Below the pieces are notes generated by a model. That model worked only from the letters and a program-made list of their open reading frames with translations, had not been told where the DNA came from and did not search any database. Shown piece by piece: positions 34,128-43,004 of a stretch of DNA of 64,000 nucleotides (position 1 is the stretch's first letter; every line of letters starts with the position of its first letter). The position numbers and the translations under genes were made by a program. The stretch covers positions 248,001 through 312,000 of the forward strand of contig NZ_OZ242342.1 of NCBI RefSeq assembly GCF_965208555.1. Direction: 5' to 3'. Origin of the DNA: Poriferisodalis sp965208555. Its GTDB lineage: Bacteria > Actinomycetota > Acidimicrobiia > Acidimicrobiales > Poriferisodalaceae.

Positions 34128-34970
34128 ATGCCGAAGCACCTGACCGCCGCCCAAGTCGACCACTACCGCGACCGGGGCTATATCGCGCCGCTCGATCTTC
34201 TGACCGCGAGCGAGACGGCCGAGGCGCGGGCGAAGCTCGAGGCCTACGAGGCCCGCAGCGGCGGCCCGCTCGGCGGCGCTCAGCGTGCCGGCGGTCATCT
34301 GCTGTGGCCGTGGATCGACGAGCTCATGCGCCACGAGACCCTGCTCGACGCGGTCGAAGATCTGATCGGCCCCGACATCCTGTGCTGGAACTCGATCTTC
34401 TGGATCAAGGAGGCGAATTCGCCCAGCTACGTCGGCTGGCACCAGGACCTCGAGTACTGGGGACTCGACAACGACGAACTCGTCAGCGCGTGGATCGCAC
34501 TCTCGCCCGCTTCCGAGGCAGCGGGTGCGATGTCGGTGCTCCCCGGAAGCCACCGGGAACTCCTCTCCCACGACGAGACCTACCACGCGGACAACATGCT
34601 GACGCGGGGCCAGGAGCTCAAGATCGACGTCTCCCAGCGAGAGGTGGCCTCGATGGCACTCGAGCCCGGCCAGATGTCCATGCACAACGTGCGGCTCGCA
34701 CACGGATCGGGGCCGAACACCACCGACGACCGTCGCATCGGCATCTCGTTGCAGTACATGCCGACCCGGACCAAGCAGCTCCTCGTCGACTGGGATTTCG
34801 CCACCCTCGTCCGCGGGACCGATGACTACGGCAACTTCGAGCTGACCCCGCGACCGCAAAGCGACTTCGATCCGGTCGCCGTCGAGTTCCACCAGCGAGC
34901 CGGCGTGGCACTCCGCGAACTTCTCTACCAGGGTGCCGAGCGTCCGCCCGAGCGAGCCCCGACGCTGTAG
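34128..34970 (+). CDS. Phytanoyl-CoA dioxygenase (PhyH) family protein
   Basis: A 280-residue Fe(II)/2-oxoglutarate dioxygenase. The iron facial triad is HxD in 'YVGWHQDLEYWGLD' (about residues 101-114) and the distal His in 'MHNVRLAHGSGPNTTDDRRIG' region near 186-193, where Arg residues bind 2-oxoglutarate. The N-terminal 'LTAAQVDHYRDRGYIAPLDLLT' is characteristic. An AGAAAGGGG ribosome site precedes the ATG. The function may be hydroxylation of an acyl or small-molecule substrate in the adjacent pathway. Confidence 0.88.
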   Translation: MPKHLTAAQVDHYRDRGYIAPLDLLTASETAEARAKLEAYEARSGGPLGGAQRAGGHLLWPWIDELMRHETLLDAVEDLIGPDILCWNSIFWIKEANSPSYVGWHQDLEYWGLDNDELVSAWIALSPASEAAGAMSVLPGSHRELLSHDETYHADNMLTRGQELKIDVSQREVASMALEPGQMSMHNVRLAHGSGPNTTDDRRIGISLQYMPTRTKQLLVDWDFATLVRGTDDYGNFELTPRPQSDFDPVAVEFHQRAGVALRELLYQGAERPPERAPTL

Positions 34971-34990
34971 CTGCGCCCTGTTCCTGGGTG

Positions 34991-35076
34991 TCGGAGGGGG
35001 GACTGTCTTTGCGCAGGTCAGCATAGGGGTTGAGTCTGTAGTTCCCCCATGTTCCCCCGGTTCAAGTCCCCTCGCT
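34991..35076 (+). repeat. 86-bp direct repeat, copy A
   Basis: This stretch aligns end to end with 37313-37398 (copy B) in the same orientation, by eye about 80 percent identical. Shared blocks include 'TGTCTTTG', 'GCAGGTCAG', 'GGGGTTGAGTCT', 'GTTCCCCC' twice and 'TTCAAGTCCC'. The two copies bracket the AbiE-like gene pair. The rest of the gap 34971-35332 has no gene I can support. Confidence 0.75.
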
Positions 35077-35332
35077 GTCGCCATCAGTAGGGCATCGATG
35101 CGCTCCGGCAGCCGCACTGAGGGACTCGGTCACATCGCGGCTCGGGTCTGCTGCAAGGACATCGCACACTGCTGGCAGCGCATAGTCCACATCAAGTGCT
35201 CCTTCCGTTTCCGTGGCCGCCTCGGGTCTCAAATGTCGGCCGGCGCGGCCCAATCGACCACCGGCCAAGCTGACCCGCTCGACGCAGCGCCCGGGCGCCT
35301 GCGTCGACCGAGTCCCGTCGCGTGGGGCCTGA

Positions 35333-36157
35333 TCAGAGACCGGGGCTGCGTCCAGGCGGGGGTTGGCGCCGATCGCGGGTCTGGACTTGCGCCGACTCGA
35401 TCATCCGTTGGCCAAGCCCGCCAAGCCCGCCGAGCTCCTCAATCGTGACCGTTTGTGCTTCGTCGGACTGATCGAACGCACGCAGCCGAGCGAAAGCGTG
35501 CTCGACGGCGTCCCCAGACGCGAACCAGGACTCCATCACACGGCCAGTCGTCTCGAGCAGCTCGACACTGAAGCCGCCTATGCCCGCGACCACCGCATCG
35601 TCGTCGCCGAGCCGCACCAGGCGCGTCATGTCGTGAATGTCCGAACCCACTTTCGGATGGGTCCTCGTGCCCTGTCGACGCGGCAGCGCGGCTGCCTTCA
35701 GCGCGATCAGCGAATCCGTCGAAGCCACCGGAACCGTCGCCGCTGCCACAGTCTCGGCGCCACGCGCGACCTCGACAAGAACAGGCGTGGCATCGCTGAT
35801 GGCCATCCGACGAGCCAAAGCGAACGCCCGCGCTCCCGCCTCAGCGGGCAGCTCGGTTTCGTAGCCGTCCGCCAACACGTCGATCATCACCTCCGTGCCC
35901 GCCGATCCCATCACAAGCTCTGCCGTCCTGGTGCGCTGCGCGCCGAGCCCGACCAGAACCTCCACCAGCCGCAGCGGATCGGCGCTGACAGCGTCGACAT
36001 CGTTGGTGATTCGATGCAAACCGGCGATACGCACATTGACCGCAAAGCCGCCGATCACCGCCCACTGAGGCTCGGCCGGGAACTGTGCCAGGGTCTCGAC
36101 GAACGCTCCGATGGATCCGTCCGGGCTGTCGTGGAGAACGACATGGTCACCAGGCAC
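35333..36157 (-). CDS. AbiEii-like nucleotidyltransferase (type IV toxin candidate)
   Basis: A 274-residue protein with the nucleotidyltransferase pattern 'WAVIGGFAVNVRIAGLHR' followed by 'ITNDVDAVS' (about residues 32-58), i.e. GG-(x)n-D-x-D as in AbiEii toxins and related minimal nucleotidyltransferases. A later 'DSLIALKAAALPRRQ' helix and 'SDIHDMTRLV' supply the usual Lys and Asp. It is coupled to the preceding regulator gene (11-base overlap), the order expected for AbiE-type antitoxin-toxin pairs. AbiE systems give phage protection by bacteriostasis. The start is GTG 36157. Confidence 0.7.
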   Translation of the reverse strand: MPGDHVVLHDSPDGSIGAFVETLAQFPAEPQWAVIGGFAVNVRIAGLHRITNDVDAVSADPLRLVEVLVGLGAQRTRTAELVMGSAGTEVMIDVLADGYETELPAEAGARAFALARRMAISDATPVLVEVARGAETVAAATVPVASTDSLIALKAAALPRRQGTRTHPKVGSDIHDMTRLVRLGDDDAVVAGIGGFSVELLETTGRVMESWFASGDAVEHAFARLRAFDQSDEAQTVTIEELGGLGGLGQRMIESAQVQTRDRRQPPPGRSPGL

Positions 36158-37187
36158 GCACGATCCCCTCAGGTCGCCAGCGGTTGATGGCCTCGAGGCC
36201 GCGAGCAGCGTCCTGGCCGATATCGAGCGCAGCCAAGATGTGGTTCACGACCGGCCACCCGACGCCGCCCAGACCGCCGCGGTCCACGCGCCGAAGGCAC
36301 GCCAGTCGCACCGGCGCCACCGCGACCGTGCAGCCCCGCGTCTCGGGGTCCTCGGCTGGTCGCAGCATGAGCCGTGCTGCGCGCAGCGCAACCGCGTCGG
36401 GCACCACAAAGTCGGGCGGGTAGTCGCCGCGTGCGACGATCGGGATGCCCCACAGCGCCGCCCCAACGGTGCCGGTCAGCGCCCACCCCACGCTGCCTTC
36501 GACGTCCTCGAGGCCGAGCCCAAGCCGCTCGACGACCCGCTGCGACGTCGTGTCCGGAACGGCCGCCAACCTGACCGGGCTCGAATGCCAGACGCCCAGC
36601 AGCTCGAAGAACAGCTCAGGGCACAGCGGCTTGCCGCTTGCCGTAACCAGCCCGGCGTCGCGCAGCCCGCGCATCGCGTCGGATACCGAGCTCGCCGAGC
36701 GGTCGATCCAGCGTGCGACCTCACGCACGCCGTGCCCCCGATCAGGCGTCGCAAGGCACGCTATGGCGGCCTCCTTGGCCACCTGGCTGCTCAACGGCGC
36801 GCTCGACGGCCGGTCGTGCCCGCGGCCGGTGCTCAGGACCGTGTCGATGAACAGCGGCAACGCAGTCAGGCGCAGCTCGCCCCGCAAGTCGAAGAAGCTC
36901 AACCCCGCCTCGCGCAGCCTGTCCTTCGCCCCCTGGGCGATCCGGTCCGCAACCACGACGACCGGCATCCCAGAGCCCTCATAGCGGCCGATCATGTCGT
37001 GGACGCTGCCGGCAGTCACCACCGTCTTCGCGATCACCGCGAAACGGCTGCCCTGTACGTCGACTACGAAATCCCACTCTCCGCCGTCGCCATCAACGAT
37101 TTCGCCAGCGGCGCCCACGCGGCCCAGCGCCTCCAGCAGCGCCCAACGCGCTTCGCGCTCGACCTCGAGACCCGTCCGGCGCGTCAT
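36147..37187 (-). CDS. AbiEi-like antitoxin/transcriptional regulator
   Basis: A 346-residue protein. The N-terminal third includes 'VVVVADRIAQGAKDRLREAGLSFFDLRGELRL' (split near residues 80-111), the phrase 'aGlsffDlrGel' being common in AbiEi-like proteins, and the middle 'KEAAIACLATPDRGHGVREVARWIDRSASSVSDAMRGLRDAGLVT' (spread over 137-181) is a winged-helix DNA-binding domain. ATG 37187 is selected; the open frame to 37388 overlaps repeat B and looks non-coding. As the first gene of the pair it likely represses the module and neutralises the nucleotidyltransferase. Confidence 0.65.
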   Translation of the reverse strand: MTRRTGLEVEREARWALLEALGRVGAAGEIVDGDGGEWDFVVDVQGSRFAVIAKTVVTAGSVHDMIGRYEGSGMPVVVVADRIAQGAKDRLREAGLSFFDLRGELRLTALPLFIDTVLSTGRGHDRPSSAPLSSQVAKEAAIACLATPDRGHGVREVARWIDRSASSVSDAMRGLRDAGLVTASGKPLCPELFFELLGVWHSSPVRLAAVPDTTSQRVVERLGLGLEDVEGSVGWALTGTVGAALWGIPIVARGDYPPDFVVPDAVALRAARLMLRPAEDPETRGCTVAVAPVRLACLRRVDRGGLGGVGWPVVNHILAALDIGQDAARGLEAINRWRPEGIVRAW

Positions 37188-37312
37188 CGACCCAGCCTTA
37201 CTGTTCGCTATTCGTGTGCACACCAACAACGTACACAGTTGGCATAGCTCTCCCCGAGCTGCGTCGGTTGCGTGCTCGAAAGCCGCTGCCTCGGGCGCTG
37301 CTCGCTTGAGAT

Positions 37313-37398
37313 TCGGGGAGGAGGGATTGTCTTTGTGCAGGTCAGAGCTGGGGTTGAGTCTCCGGTTCCCCCTGGTTCCCCCATTCAAGTCCCTCGCT
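37313..37398 (+). repeat. 86-bp direct repeat, copy B
   Basis: Second copy of the repeat at 34991-35076, same orientation, upstream of the AbiE-like operon on the side of its promoter. The two copies are 2.2 kb apart. They may be the scar of a site-specific insertion or a recombination cassette boundary. The gap 37188-37440 holds this repeat and the putative promoter of the AbiE-like pair. Confidence 0.75.
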
Positions 37399-37440
37399 TC
37401 TCTGTGGCGTCGCGGTCCGCTCGGTGTGCCGGGGCTCGAG

Positions 37441-37998
37441 TCAGCTGAAGCCGTGGACCCGGTGGTCCTCGAGGTCGACGGGCCGGAACCACACTTCGTG
37501 TCGTGCGCACGCTGGAGGCGCTTCGGCTCTCACGTAGTCGTTCCAGGGATCCGACTCGAAGTCAGGATCGATGAGCGTCACCGGCCGGCGCGCACGCCGA
37601 GGACTGGCCCACTCGGGGGTCGGAACGTCGTCGCGCTCGCACAGCGCATCGACCACCGCAGCGATCCGGCGTAGGTCGAAGCGGCGGGCGCCGAAGCGAT
37701 GCCACCAATGAAGCCGGCGGGGCGCTTCGGCGATCATCTCCAGGCGGCGAGCATGGTCTGAGGGCGCCCAGTCCTTGCAGAACTGGCTGATGCCCACCGT
37801 GCGCCCGCGGCCGTCGTCATCCGCGATGAGCGCGGGCAGGTCACGGGCGCGGACAAACCACCCCGGACCAGTGATGAATACGGTTCGTGCCGCTTCGGCC
37901 ACGAGCTCAGAGTACCCAGCGTCGATCCGCGTGAGCTCACCCGCGCGTGACGCCAGCGGGCCGCCGCGGGCCGAGATGCCTCCAGCTTGATATGCCAT
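37441..37998 (-). CDS. Hypothetical protein
   Basis: A 185-residue protein of unknown function. From ATG 37998 it reads MAYQAGGISARGG..., with a Trp- and Arg-rich middle ('PRRLHWWHRFGARRFDLRRIAAVVDALCERDDVPTPEW') split over about residues 98-135 and an acidic-aromatic end 'DPDFESDPWNDYVRAEAPPACARHEVWF'. No membrane segment or signal peptide is seen. The open frame extends to 38205 but overlaps the start of the divergent gene at 38090. The aromatic-rich helix with Arg could bind nucleic acid, but I have no family match. Confidence 0.5.
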   Translation of the reverse strand: MAYQAGGISARGGPLASRAGELTRIDAGYSELVAEAARTVFITGPGWFVRARDLPALIADDDGRGRTVGISQFCKDWAPSDHARRLEMIAEAPRRLHWWHRFGARRFDLRRIAAVVDALCERDDVPTPEWASPRRARRPVTLIDPDFESDPWNDYVRAEAPPACARHEVWFRPVDLEDHRVHGFS

Positions 37999-38089
37999 AT
38001 CTGTGGCAGTCTCGGTCGCGGCGCTGGCAGTGCCTACCTCTGCAGACGAGCAATGCAGCGGGCCGTGACTCGCCCAGATTGGACTTGAA

Positions 38090-39010
38090 GTGACCTTCTT
38101 CTGGACTGAAGTGGTCGCTGTTGCCGTCGTTGTGCTTTCACTTCGCTTCTTGAGACGTTGCCCGCGGAGATGCAGAACGCGCACATGGTGGCGAATCCTC
38201 CCCACCGGCGCAGCGGTTGATGTCAGCGACGCAGCGCAGTCATTGGGCGCGCGCAGCCCGGGGTGGCGCTCTCGCTACCTGTCGATCGTCAGGTACAAGG
38301 CGGCCGAAATGCCGGATTCGCCGTGCGATGTCTGGATCAGCGTCGTTCCCAGCCGCGACGCCGAGGAGCTTGTGGACTCAGTGGCCGAGGCGGCCGGGTG
38401 CGCCGTTCAAGAAGACGGCGACGTGCCCTTCGTCTTGGAATTCCCGAAGTGGCGAGTCTCGCGTATCGGCGACTTCATACAAGGGTCGAAACGCGATATG
38501 GCAGCCGTCAAGTCTACGGACGCGGATTCGCTCACGACGGCCGCAGAGCGCAATTTGAAGAACGGAGGCGCGATCGTGACGACGGTGCGGTGGCCGCGCC
38601 GAGGCGAAGGCGTACTTGCACGAGTGGCGACCACGTCTCGGCCGCTTTCGAACAAATGGGCTTCAAAGGTGCGCCATGAGAGCCGATCCTGCAAGCTCTC
38701 GCCATCCGTTCTTCTTCCGCTGGCTGCCGCCGTGTATCTCGCGTTGATCCTCATCCACTCATGGTTGATCGAGCTCATTCCCATCGTCTATCTGGCCGAC
38801 GTCATGCGAGATGAGATCTCGGCTTTGGAGGTTGGCGTTGCCATCTTCGGTGCGCTGTGGATGGCTGATTCGCTCGCTAGGGAGCTCCGACTCCCGAGCG
38901 TCGTATCGGGAATCCGCTACTACTGGCACTTGCCGATGGGCCTGCGGACACGCTTTCGGAGTGTACGGCTGAGCGCCACTCAGGTTGCCGGCTGGGCACG
39001 GGCGAGGTAG
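38090..39010 (+). CDS. Hypothetical membrane protein
   Basis: A 306-residue protein I do not recognise. It opens with a hydrophobic anchor (FFWTEVVAVAVVVLSLRFL) followed by an Arg-rich stretch, carries a soluble middle of about 150 residues, then two further hydrophobic spans near residues 205-245 (LLPLAAAVYLALILIHSWL and LEVGVAIFGALWMADSLA). The GTG at 38090 is the only reasonable start. It lies between two genes on the opposite strand, divergent from one and convergent with the other by seven bases. No catalytic motif is obvious. Confidence 0.55.
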   Translation: MTFFWTEVVAVAVVVLSLRFLRRCPRRCRTRTWWRILPTGAAVDVSDAAQSLGARSPGWRSRYLSIVRYKAAEMPDSPCDVWISVVPSRDAEELVDSVAEAAGCAVQEDGDVPFVLEFPKWRVSRIGDFIQGSKRDMAAVKSTDADSLTTAAERNLKNGGAIVTTVRWPRRGEGVLARVATTSRPLSNKWASKVRHESRSCKLSPSVLLPLAAAVYLALILIHSWLIELIPIVYLADVMRDEISALEVGVAIFGALWMADSLARELRLPSVVSGIRYYWHLPMGLRTRFRSVRLSATQVAGWARAR

Positions 39011-39017
39011 TTGGGGA

Positions 39018-39974
39018 TCAGAGCTCGTGTGCGTTCAGAGCCAGTTCGAGCCGGGCTGCTTCGGGCAGGTGCGCTGCGCAGCTCACGGTGCCGTCGGGGC
39101 CGCCGGTGACGTATTGGGCGGGTCGGCGCTCGCGCTGGGGGCACCAGCGGCACCACCATGACGGGCCGCTCGGGTCGAGGCTGATCCGGTGCAGCAGCCA
39201 GTGCGAGTCCAGTTCGGGTGCTTCGACGAGCACGTCGTAGGCGTGTCCGATGGCTTCGGCGAGTACCGGGTCGCCCTCGGGAATCGGGCACCACTCGTCG
39301 ACCATCGCGCCGAGTCGTCCCACTCTGTCGAGCTGGTGCTCGTCCTCGAGCGTGAAGTCGCCGTGCGGGGGTCTGCGGCGTACGCATTCCCATTCGACTT
39401 CGCCGAGGCAGTCCTCGGGGTGCAGCAGCCAGGCAGTGATGTGCATGGTCACCACATCGAAAGTGTCAGCTTCGTAGCCGACGGCGACGGCGTCGAGCTC
39501 GCTCCACCATTCGTGGAATGGCTCTCCGCTGAGGAATGTCGGGCATCTCGTGGCTGCTGCGGCCAGCTCGAACATGTCCCGCTCGGCGTCGAGATCGTCA
39601 TCCTCGCCGACATGGGTCGTGGCAGGCAGCCGCAGCGCAGCAGGCACCCAGACGCGGTGGCCGGTCGTCTCGGGGATCGCAATAGGGCCGGTAGGCCATG
39701 CCGAACTGATCGCTGCGACGGCCTCAGCATGCGGCCATGTGCATCTCTCAGGGTCTTCTCGGGTGAGCACGTCGACGACGCCAAGACGCGGGCCACCTGG
39801 CTCTGCGAAGTCGACTGCCCACCAGGCATAGTGCCAGCCATTGACCGAGTCGGCCTCGGGCCAGCGAAGAGGGTCGACGCCGGTCGCTTTGTGCAGCGTT
39901 CGGTAGTTGTGCAGCCATCGGGCCTGTGCCGGCTCGGCCCGATACGGCAAAGGCTGGTGATCGTCGCGTTGCAT
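39018..39974 (-). CDS. Hypothetical protein, Trp-rich
   Basis: A 318-residue protein of unknown family. Notable parts are 'GWHYAWWAVDFAEPGGPRLGVVDVLTREDPERCTWPHAEAV' spread over residues about 46-86, 'EPFHEWWSELDAVAVGYEADTFDVVTMHITAWLLHPED' in the middle, and a C-terminal 'WWCRWCPQRERRPAQYV' with a CxxC-type pair. ATG 39974 is chosen; the frame is open to 40142 but the extra part is low-complexity. Standing alone with its own promoter region, it may be a large hypothetical typical of Actinomycetota. Confidence 0.5.
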   Translation of the reverse strand: MQRDDHQPLPYRAEPAQARWLHNYRTLHKATGVDPLRWPEADSVNGWHYAWWAVDFAEPGGPRLGVVDVLTREDPERCTWPHAEAVAAISSAWPTGPIAIPETTGHRVWVPAALRLPATTHVGEDDDLDAERDMFELAAAATRCPTFLSGEPFHEWWSELDAVAVGYEADTFDVVTMHITAWLLHPEDCLGEVEWECVRRRPPHGDFTLEDEHQLDRVGRLGAMVDEWCPIPEGDPVLAEAIGHAYDVLVEAPELDSHWLLHRISLDPSGPSWWCRWCPQRERRPAQYVTGGPDGTVSCAAHLPEAARLELALNAHEL

Positions 39975-40270
39975 GAGCCCGACCGTAGACCTGCAATGTG
40001 ACGGTGAGGCGAATGACGGTCGGAGCGCTGTCGGCTCTTGAGGCGGTGGCTTCGCCTTCTGGCGGATCCTCGCCCCAAGCAGGGTTGCCGGTAGCTTCCA
40101 CTGCGAGGAGGTCTCGCCATCTGGCGAAACCTCTTTTGTCAATCACCAGACCTATTCGATGATTTTTGTATGTCTCCGCTCGGGTGCATTCGGTTCACAC
40201 GCAGGTTTCGGACCGAGCATTCGCCGCCCGTGCGCTGCATTGGTATTGTGGCGCGTTGAGACGGCTTTGA

Positions 40271-40391
40271 GGATCAGACGACGGAGCTTCCGTACTGGCT
40301 GTGCGGCTGGCCCCGCCGTCTGATCCCCGAGATACCGGTCGCCCGCCCCGGTGCCACCCCCTCGCTGGATGCTGGGTCAGTGGCACCGGGG
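40271..40391 (+). ncRNA. Candidate structured RNA (multi-stem) upstream of the CWB2 gene
   Basis: In the 550-base gap 40147-40696, GGATCAGACG (40271-40280) pairs perfectly with CGTCTGATCC (40317-40326), enclosing two smaller hairpins, ACGGA/TCCGT (40281-40293) and GCGG/CCGC (40303-40315). A separate perfect 12-bp hairpin CCCCGGTGCCAC (40346-40357) with GTGGCACCGGGG (40380-40391) follows and may terminate or stabilise it. The direction is assumed from the downstream gene. No known riboswitch family was recognised. The remaining gap holds nothing else I can support apart from the element at 40609. Confidence 0.4.
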
Positions 40392-40608
40392 ACTTCTTCA
40401 AGCGGACCGGCGCTGCCGATAGTAGATCGGGATTGCGCACACGCGATTCGGTGACGCGTTCATCTCGGTCTGGACGCAGTACGTGTCGTCATCGGCATCC
40501 ATCGTCCAGGGCCTGTGGCCGATCTGTTGCGCTCCGGGCGCGCTGAGCGGCTACCGTTTGGCTCGTCACCAGCACCGTCGCTTCTTGCGGCGCATGCAAC
40601 CAGAGATC

Positions 40609-40692
40609 TCAGAGGGTCCCTCACGGGTCCCTTCGGCTCGGTTGCTGCGTCGGTGTTGGTGACAAACCTCGACCCTCTGACCGAAGGGACCC
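40609..40692 (+). promoter_or_regulatory. Interleaved inverted repeats (pseudoknot-like) masking the CWB2 ribosome site
   Basis: Two perfect inverted repeats are interleaved: TCAGAGGGTC (40609-40618) with GACCCTCTGA (40671-40680), and GGGTCCCTTCGG (40625-40636) with CCGAAGGGACCC (40681-40692). The order A-B-A'-B' gives a pseudoknot topology or two competing stems. B' contains AAGGGA, which lies seven bases before the GTG at 40697 and is the likely ribosome site, so pairing would hide it. Confidence 0.55.
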
Positions 40693-40696
40693 ACCT

Positions 40697-42757
40697 GTGT
40701 CTGACACCCACCGCGCTGTGGCGCGACGTCGCTCTCGTCTGCCTGCAGCGAATCGACGAGCAGTCCTCGGCTTGCTCGCATGTGTCATCGCGCTTGGCGC
40801 TGTCGTGGCGCCTGCGACGATCGCGTCGGCACAGACATCAGCCGTCGAACCCGGTTCGGTGAAGATTGTCCGCTACGGGGGTGCGGATCGCTATGCGACG
40901 TCGCTGCTGGTGGCACAAGCGGCGGCGGCCGACGCCGGCGGGACGCTGGAGCATGTGGTGATGGTCTCGGGTCGCCATTGGCACGACGCCGTCGTCGCCG
41001 CAGCAGTTGCAGGTCGTGTGGCGGGGCCGGTGCTGATGACACCGCCGGATCGGTTGCGCGAAGACGCTGCGGAATTCCTCCAAAGCGTCGGCGCGACCAA
41101 GGTGACCGTGGTCACGACAGGCGAGTGGCCAGACACGACGGTGTCGCCCGACGTGTTCAGAGCGCTCGAGGCGGCCGGAATGTCGGTGGCGCGTCTCGGC
41201 GGTGACGACCGCTACCAGACCGGCGCGTCTGTAGCGCGGTGGTTGGTCGGCCAGGGCAGTCAAGACGTCAGCGGAAAGGTCGCAGTCGTCGCCAACGGCG
41301 AGGTGTTCGCCGACGCGCTGGTTGCGGGTCCGCTGTCGGCGCACCGACAGGTGCCGGTGCTGCTGAGCGGCAGCGACGAACTGCATTCTGCGGTGGCCAA
41401 TTTCCTTTCTGGCGCCGGCATCGAGCGTGTTCTGCTGCTGGGCGGCAGCGCCGCGCTGTCCGCCGAGGTCGAGTCCGCTGTCGCGGATCTGGGGATCGCC
41501 GTGGACCGCATGGCCGGAGCGACCCGATTCGAGACTGCGGTCCTCACCGGCCAATACGCAGCGGACTTCGTCGGCGGCGGATGCTTCGCTGGGGCCGAGG
41601 TCGGTCTGGCGCGTGCTCGGGTGCCGTTCGACTCTTTCAGCGCAGCGGCGCTGATGGCTCGCCAGTGCGCCCCGCTGTTGCTGACCGACCCGCAGCAGAT
41701 CCCACTGAGCACATCGAGCTTTCTCGACGGCGTCCGGAGCGCCAACGACGACGGGGTCACGCTGACGGTGTTCGGTGGCGAAGCCGCTGTTTCCCAGGAC
41801 GCCCTCGACGGCTACCTCGGCCCCGAAGCCGATAGCCCGCTCGACCCGGACATCGCCGAGCCCGCGCTCGACTGCGGCGGCAACAGCACTGATCCGCCAT
41901 CACAGCTGATCGCCGGCACCACGTTCGCCCGCGAGCCCGCCTGGTCGCCCGACTGCACCAAGATCGCCTACATCCACGTCGGCACCATGACGATCGCCGA
42001 CGCCGACGGCAGCAACGCCACCGCTGTGCTGCGCACACCCGGCGCATCGCTCAACCAGCCTGCGTGGTCGCCGGACGGAACCAAGATCGCCCTGTCGGTG
42101 CTCAGCTTCGAGGGCGGGACCGGCTATGCGAGCCAACGACGGCACATCTATGTCGCCGACGTCGACGGCACCAACCTGACCAGGATCACCGAGGGCACCG
42201 TCGAGGACGACTACCCCACGTGGTCCCCTGACAGCACCCAGATCGCGTTCCATCGCACCACCTGGCAGGACCGGACCGTCTCGCCGCCCGTCGGCACCGA
42301 CCGCTACATCGTCATTGTCGACGCCGACGGAGCGAATCAGGCGGAGATCAACAAGGGCGGCGGCTGGGAGTCGCACCCGGCATGGTCTCCTGATGGCTCG
42401 CAGCTCGCCGTGGGCACCGGCCTTCGGCTCGGCGTGATGAACACAGACGGCACCAACCTCCGCTCCTGGGAACCCTCGCCGCACTGGTTCAGCAAGCTCG
42501 CATGGTCCCCCGACGGCACTCAGATCGCGCTGGCGCGCATCGCTGGGCCGCGCGACGACCCCAACAACGTCGAGACCAACATCGCAGTCCTCGACGTCGC
42601 GACCGGCACCGTTACCGACATCACCGCCACGGAGGGCACCGAGCTGAACCCCCACTGGTCCCCCGACGGCAAGCGGATCATCTTCAACAGTCACGCCAAC
42701 AGCGGCCGCGACACCCACATCTGGACCGTCGGCGCCGATCACAAGCCGGACAGATGA
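40697..42757 (+). CDS. Cell-wall-binding repeat 2 (CWB2) protein with TolB/PD40 beta-propeller
   Basis: A 686-residue secreted protein. A signal peptide (RRAVLGLLACVIALGAVVA... ending near AQT, residue 46) is followed by CWB2-type repeats: 'VRYGGADRYATSLLVAQ' (about 57-73), 'ARLGGDDRYQTGASVARWL' and 'DRMAGATRFETAVLTGQYA', each with the GxxRxxTA-like core. The C-terminal half has six PD40/WD40-like units, e.g. 'EPAWSPDCTKIAYI', 'QPAWSPDGTKIALS', 'YPTWSPDSTQIAFH', 'HPAWSPDGSQLAVG', 'KLAWSPDGTQIALA' and 'NPHWSPDGKRIIFN'. CWB2 binds teichoic-acid-like or other wall polymers, and the propeller may bind ligands. The GTG start has a masked ribosome site (40609-40692). Confidence 0.85.
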   Translation: MSDTHRAVARRRSRLPAANRRAVLGLLACVIALGAVVAPATIASAQTSAVEPGSVKIVRYGGADRYATSLLVAQAAAADAGGTLEHVVMVSGRHWHDAVVAAAVAGRVAGPVLMTPPDRLREDAAEFLQSVGATKVTVVTTGEWPDTTVSPDVFRALEAAGMSVARLGGDDRYQTGASVARWLVGQGSQDVSGKVAVVANGEVFADALVAGPLSAHRQVPVLLSGSDELHSAVANFLSGAGIERVLLLGGSAALSAEVESAVADLGIAVDRMAGATRFETAVLTGQYAADFVGGGCFAGAEVGLARARVPFDSFSAAALMARQCAPLLLTDPQQIPLSTSSFLDGVRSANDDGVTLTVFGGEAAVSQDALDGYLGPEADSPLDPDIAEPALDCGGNSTDPPSQLIAGTTFAREPAWSPDCTKIAYIHVGTMTIADADGSNATAVLRTPGASLNQPAWSPDGTKIALSVLSFEGGTGYASQRRHIYVADVDGTNLTRITEGTVEDDYPTWSPDSTQIAFHRTTWQDRTVSPPVGTDRYIVIVDADGANQAEINKGGGWESHPAWSPDGSQLAVGTGLRLGVMNTDGTNLRSWEPSPHWFSKLAWSPDGTQIALARIAGPRDDPNNVETNIAVLDVATGTVTDITATEGTELNPHWSPDGKRIIFNSHANSGRDTHIWTVGADHKPDR

Positions 42758-43004
42758 ACTAGTGGCCGTCGGCAGGTGTGACAACAGATCGCCCCTCGAC
42801 ACAGCGCATGTGTGTATAACTCGGCTGTGTGTCACCGACGGCCTCGCTATCGCAGTTCGCCGTGCTCGGTCCCAGGCATCTCACGGTCATGAGTCGGCAC
42901 CTCGCCCACTCCGTCGCTATGGCGTCGCCCAATTGTTCAGTCGTGCCCGATCGCCGCAGCGAGATCTATGAGGTGCCGGCCGTGGACTGCGTGGCGAGCC
43001 GGGC

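Noticed and set aside
35050..35076. Possible tRNA end (TTCAAGTCCC) in the direct repeat
   Set aside because: The arm complements, anticodon loop and acceptor stem are missing, so it is only a short resemblance.
38773..38793. CTCATTCCC inside the membrane protein gene as another metal operator
   Set aside because: Only one half matches, it is inside a coding region and no paired arm with the 7-base spacer exists.
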